Shown: positions 5,149 through 6,660 of the stretch, one piece after another | Position numbering within the stretch: the first letter of the stretch is position 1 | Layout: each line of letters opens with the position of its first letter | DNA from: Ardenticatenia bacterium | GTDB lineage: Bacteria > Chloroflexota > Anaerolineae > Aggregatilineales > Aggregatilineaceae | Direction of reading: 5' to 3' | Length of the DNA stretch: 6,660 bases | NCBI GenBank assembly: GCA_026984385.1 | Contig: JALSSH010000600.1 | Location: 1 to 6,660, forward strand | Program-made: the position numbers and the translations under genes | The notes under the pieces: generated by a model | Told to the model about the DNA's origin: nothing | The model's input: only the letters and a program-made list of their open reading frames with translations | Databases searched by the model: none

Positions 5149-6585
5149 TTATAAGGTGGGGGACAATGTTTCCGGTGTGCCGCTGACTTCGGCGGCGAGG
5201 GCAACGGTGCTTTCGCTCGACTGAGCGGCTTCCGGAACGTGCGGCACGCCGTGCAACGCGCGCCAAGCCACCATGCCCGCCCCCGCGATGATCACGCCGG
5301 CCAGCGTGAACACGTGCCGCGCTCCGATGCGGTCCATCAGCGGCCCCGCGATCCCCATTGAAGCGATGTTGGCGACGTTAACGATTGTGCCGCGTGCAGC
5401 GCTGGCGCGCCCCAGTTTTTCGCTGGGGACGTGGCTCTGGATCAGCGTTGAGGAGACGATGCCAGAGGGGGAAATGGTCAACCCGACCGCGAAGAGCACG
5501 GCCAACATCAGCCCGTAGGTAGGCGTGAGGGAAACCACGACGGTCATAAGGCCGAAGGCGACCGTGCTTCCGCCGATGATCGCCGCCGGTGAGCGTTTGC
5601 GCACGGCGGCGGTGGTGACCAGCGCGCTGCTGGTGATGATGCCCAGCGTTTGGGCAAAGCGGATAGCGCCGAGGCCTTCTTCGGGCATCCCCAGGTCTTC
5701 GATCAGCAAGGGCACGAAGGTGACATTTGCCGCGCCCAGTCCTGCCATCAGCGCCAGCGAACTCAGCAGCACGCCGCGCATCACCTGGTCGGTGAAGACG
5801 AAGCGCAGGCTAAAGCGCAAATCAGCGGCCATACGGCGCGCTTGAGTGCGCAGTGTGCGCGTCCAGCGGCGCAACTTGGAGCGCGTGCGGGCGGCGTTGG
5901 CGACGATGTGCTCCTGGGTGACTTTGCCGGAGATGCTGATACGCGCGATGAAGTACGCGGAGATGAAGAAGCTCAAGCTGTCGAAAAGGAAGGCGGGCGC
6001 GGTGGCATCAAAAGCGCCCACCAACACGCCTGCCGCCGCCGCCCCGACCACGAACGAGAGCGTATGGGTGAGTTGGGCGAGTGCGTTGGCCGCCAGCAAT
6101 TGATCGGGGCCGAGCATCAGCGGCAAAATGGCCGTGCGCGCCGGAAAAAAGAACGTGCTCACCGTGCTGAGCAAGGTCGAGACGAGGATGTAGACCCACA
6201 CGTGGTCAAGATCGCGCACCAGCAAAAAGCCCAGCACCAAAAATCCGCGCACCACGTCGGCGGCGATCATAAGGCGTTTGCGGTCTGTGCGGTCTACGAT
6301 AGCGCCTGCGACCATGCCCAGGAGCAAGCTCGGCAGCGCAGAAAGCACAAAGAGCGTGCTGAGGATGTGGCCGGCGGGCACGTCTTCGGCTTTTGCCATG
6401 TGGATAATGCCAAGCGTCATGGTGTTGTAGGCCAGCGCGTCCCCGAGAAAGGAGACCATTTGCCCCGTCCACAGGTGGCGGAAGTCGGCCACTTGCAGCG
6501 CGCTAAAGACGTTGACGCCCTGACGATAAAAAAGGGCCTGTGCCAAGCGTTTGAGGACAGGCCGTTGGGTGAATGGGTGAGCCAT
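5149..6585 (-). CDS. MFS transporter, MFS_3/EntS-like exporter family
   Basis: The 478-residue product has about 12 hydrophobic helices in two halves, joined by an Arg-rich cytoplasmic loop (about residues 220-255). After a short basic N-terminus, the segment FRHLWTGQMVSFLGDAL (35-51) leads into helix 1. The MFS signature loop between helices 2 and 3 is GAIVDRTDRKR (94-104). A later stretch, STLIQSHVPSEKLGRASAARG (379-399), and MDRIGARH (417-424) match the second half of the MFS_3 family, which includes EntS and Mef-type drug or siderophore exporters. It moves a small molecule across the inner membrane by proton exchange; the substrate cannot be told from sequence. ATG 6585 is preferred because AAAGG (6598-6594) lies 8 bases upstream. 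An in-frame ATG at 6645 would add 20 polar residues and overlap the probable end of the preceding gene. Confidence 0.88.
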   Translation of the reverse strand: MAHPFTQRPVLKRLAQALFYRQGVNVFSALQVADFRHLWTGQMVSFLGDALAYNTMTLGIIHMAKAEDVPAGHILSTLFVLSALPSLLLGMVAGAIVDRTDRKRLMIAADVVRGFLVLGFLLVRDLDHVWVYILVSTLLSTVSTFFFPARTAILPLMLGPDQLLAANALAQLTHTLSFVVGAAAAGVLVGAFDATAPAFLFDSLSFFISAYFIARISISGKVTQEHIVANAARTRSKLRRWTRTLRTQARRMAADLRFSLRFVFTDQVMRGVLLSSLALMAGLGAANVTFVPLLIEDLGMPEEGLGAIRFAQTLGIITSSALVTTAAVRKRSPAAIIGGSTVAFGLMTVVVSLTPTYGLMLAVLFAVGLTISPSGIVSSTLIQSHVPSEKLGRASAARGTIVNVANIASMGIAGPLMDRIGARHVFTLAGVIIAGAGMVAWRALHGVPHVPEAAQSSESTVALAAEVSGTPETLSPTL

Positions 6586-6593
6586 TGCGTTTG

Positions 6594-6598
6594 CCTTT
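6594..6598 (-). promoter_or_regulatory. Ribosome binding site supporting the MFS start at 6585
   Basis: AAAGG on the minus strand lies 8 bases before ATG 6585. The alternative ATG at 6645 has no such site in the 15 bases visible before it. Confidence 0.55.
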
Positions 6599-6607
6599 GC
6601 GGGGGCG

Positions 6608-6660
6608 TTAGGTCTCTTCGTTCCAGAAGTTTTCGTCCTCGGCATCGTGATCGGCGCGGT
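6608..6660 (-). CDS. Probable C-terminal end of an upstream minus-strand gene
   Basis: One minus-strand frame entering from the window edge reads RADHDAEDENFWNEET and stops at TAA 6610-6608. The peptide is acidic, contains aromatic residues, and uses GC-ending codons like its neighbours. The stop falls 22 bases before the preferred MFS start, a common operon spacing. Only 17 codons are visible, so function cannot be named and the open frame could be chance. Confidence 0.4.
   Translation of the reverse strand, partial: RADHDAEDENFWNEET

Noticed and set aside
4565..5266. Minus-strand open frame (233 codons) spanning the convergent gene ends
   Set aside because: It would run through the dehydrogenase C-terminal motifs, the terminator hairpin and the MFS 3' end; no family features.

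Overview
The window is GC-rich bacterial DNA with six well-supported genes plus fragments at both edges. Five genes are on the plus strand and one is on the minus strand. The gene families and RNA signals fit a Chloroflexota-like bacterium. They include an M16 peptidase, a DUF4395/anchored-thioredoxin pair, a B12 riboswitch before a secreted alpha-barrel protein, an SDR-type threonine dehydrogenase and an MFS_3 exporter. The taxonomy is inferred from general resemblance and no marker gene proves it. No mobile element, CRISPR array, tRNA or rRNA was seen.

Bases 1-1342 hold the 3' part of an M16-family metallopeptidase, followed 10 bases later by acpS (holo-ACP synthase). They are probably co-transcribed. 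A strong promoter-like element (perfect TTGACA) lies in the last codons of acpS. It faces a stretch of about 215 bases that ends in a textbook intrinsic terminator at 1545-1570. This stretch has no recognised gene and may be a small RNA, a leader/attenuator or a very small ORF.

Bases 1647-2566 carry two overlapping genes: a DUF4395 membrane protein with a CxxC pair near its last helix, and a membrane-anchored thioredoxin-fold protein with a CAPC active site. Together they look like a thiol-redox module.

Bases 2590-3840 are the most interesting part. A promoter drives a clear cobalamin (B12) riboswitch, which is followed by an intrinsic terminator and then one gene. That gene encodes a secreted protein of six alpha-hairpin repeats (a prenyltransferase/squalene-cyclase-like alpha-alpha barrel) with no cyclase catalytic motif. 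Its B12 control and its resemblance to the alpha domain of animal intrinsic factor/transcobalamin suggest an extracytoplasmic B12-binding protein. This is a prediction from sequence and has not been shown.

Bases 3937-5136 are a self-contained unit: promoter, SDR-type L-threonine 3-dehydrogenase-like gene with a TTG start, and terminator hairpin. A convergent MFS exporter occupies 6585-5149 on the minus strand. The last 53 bases probably contain the end of another minus-strand gene just upstream of it.
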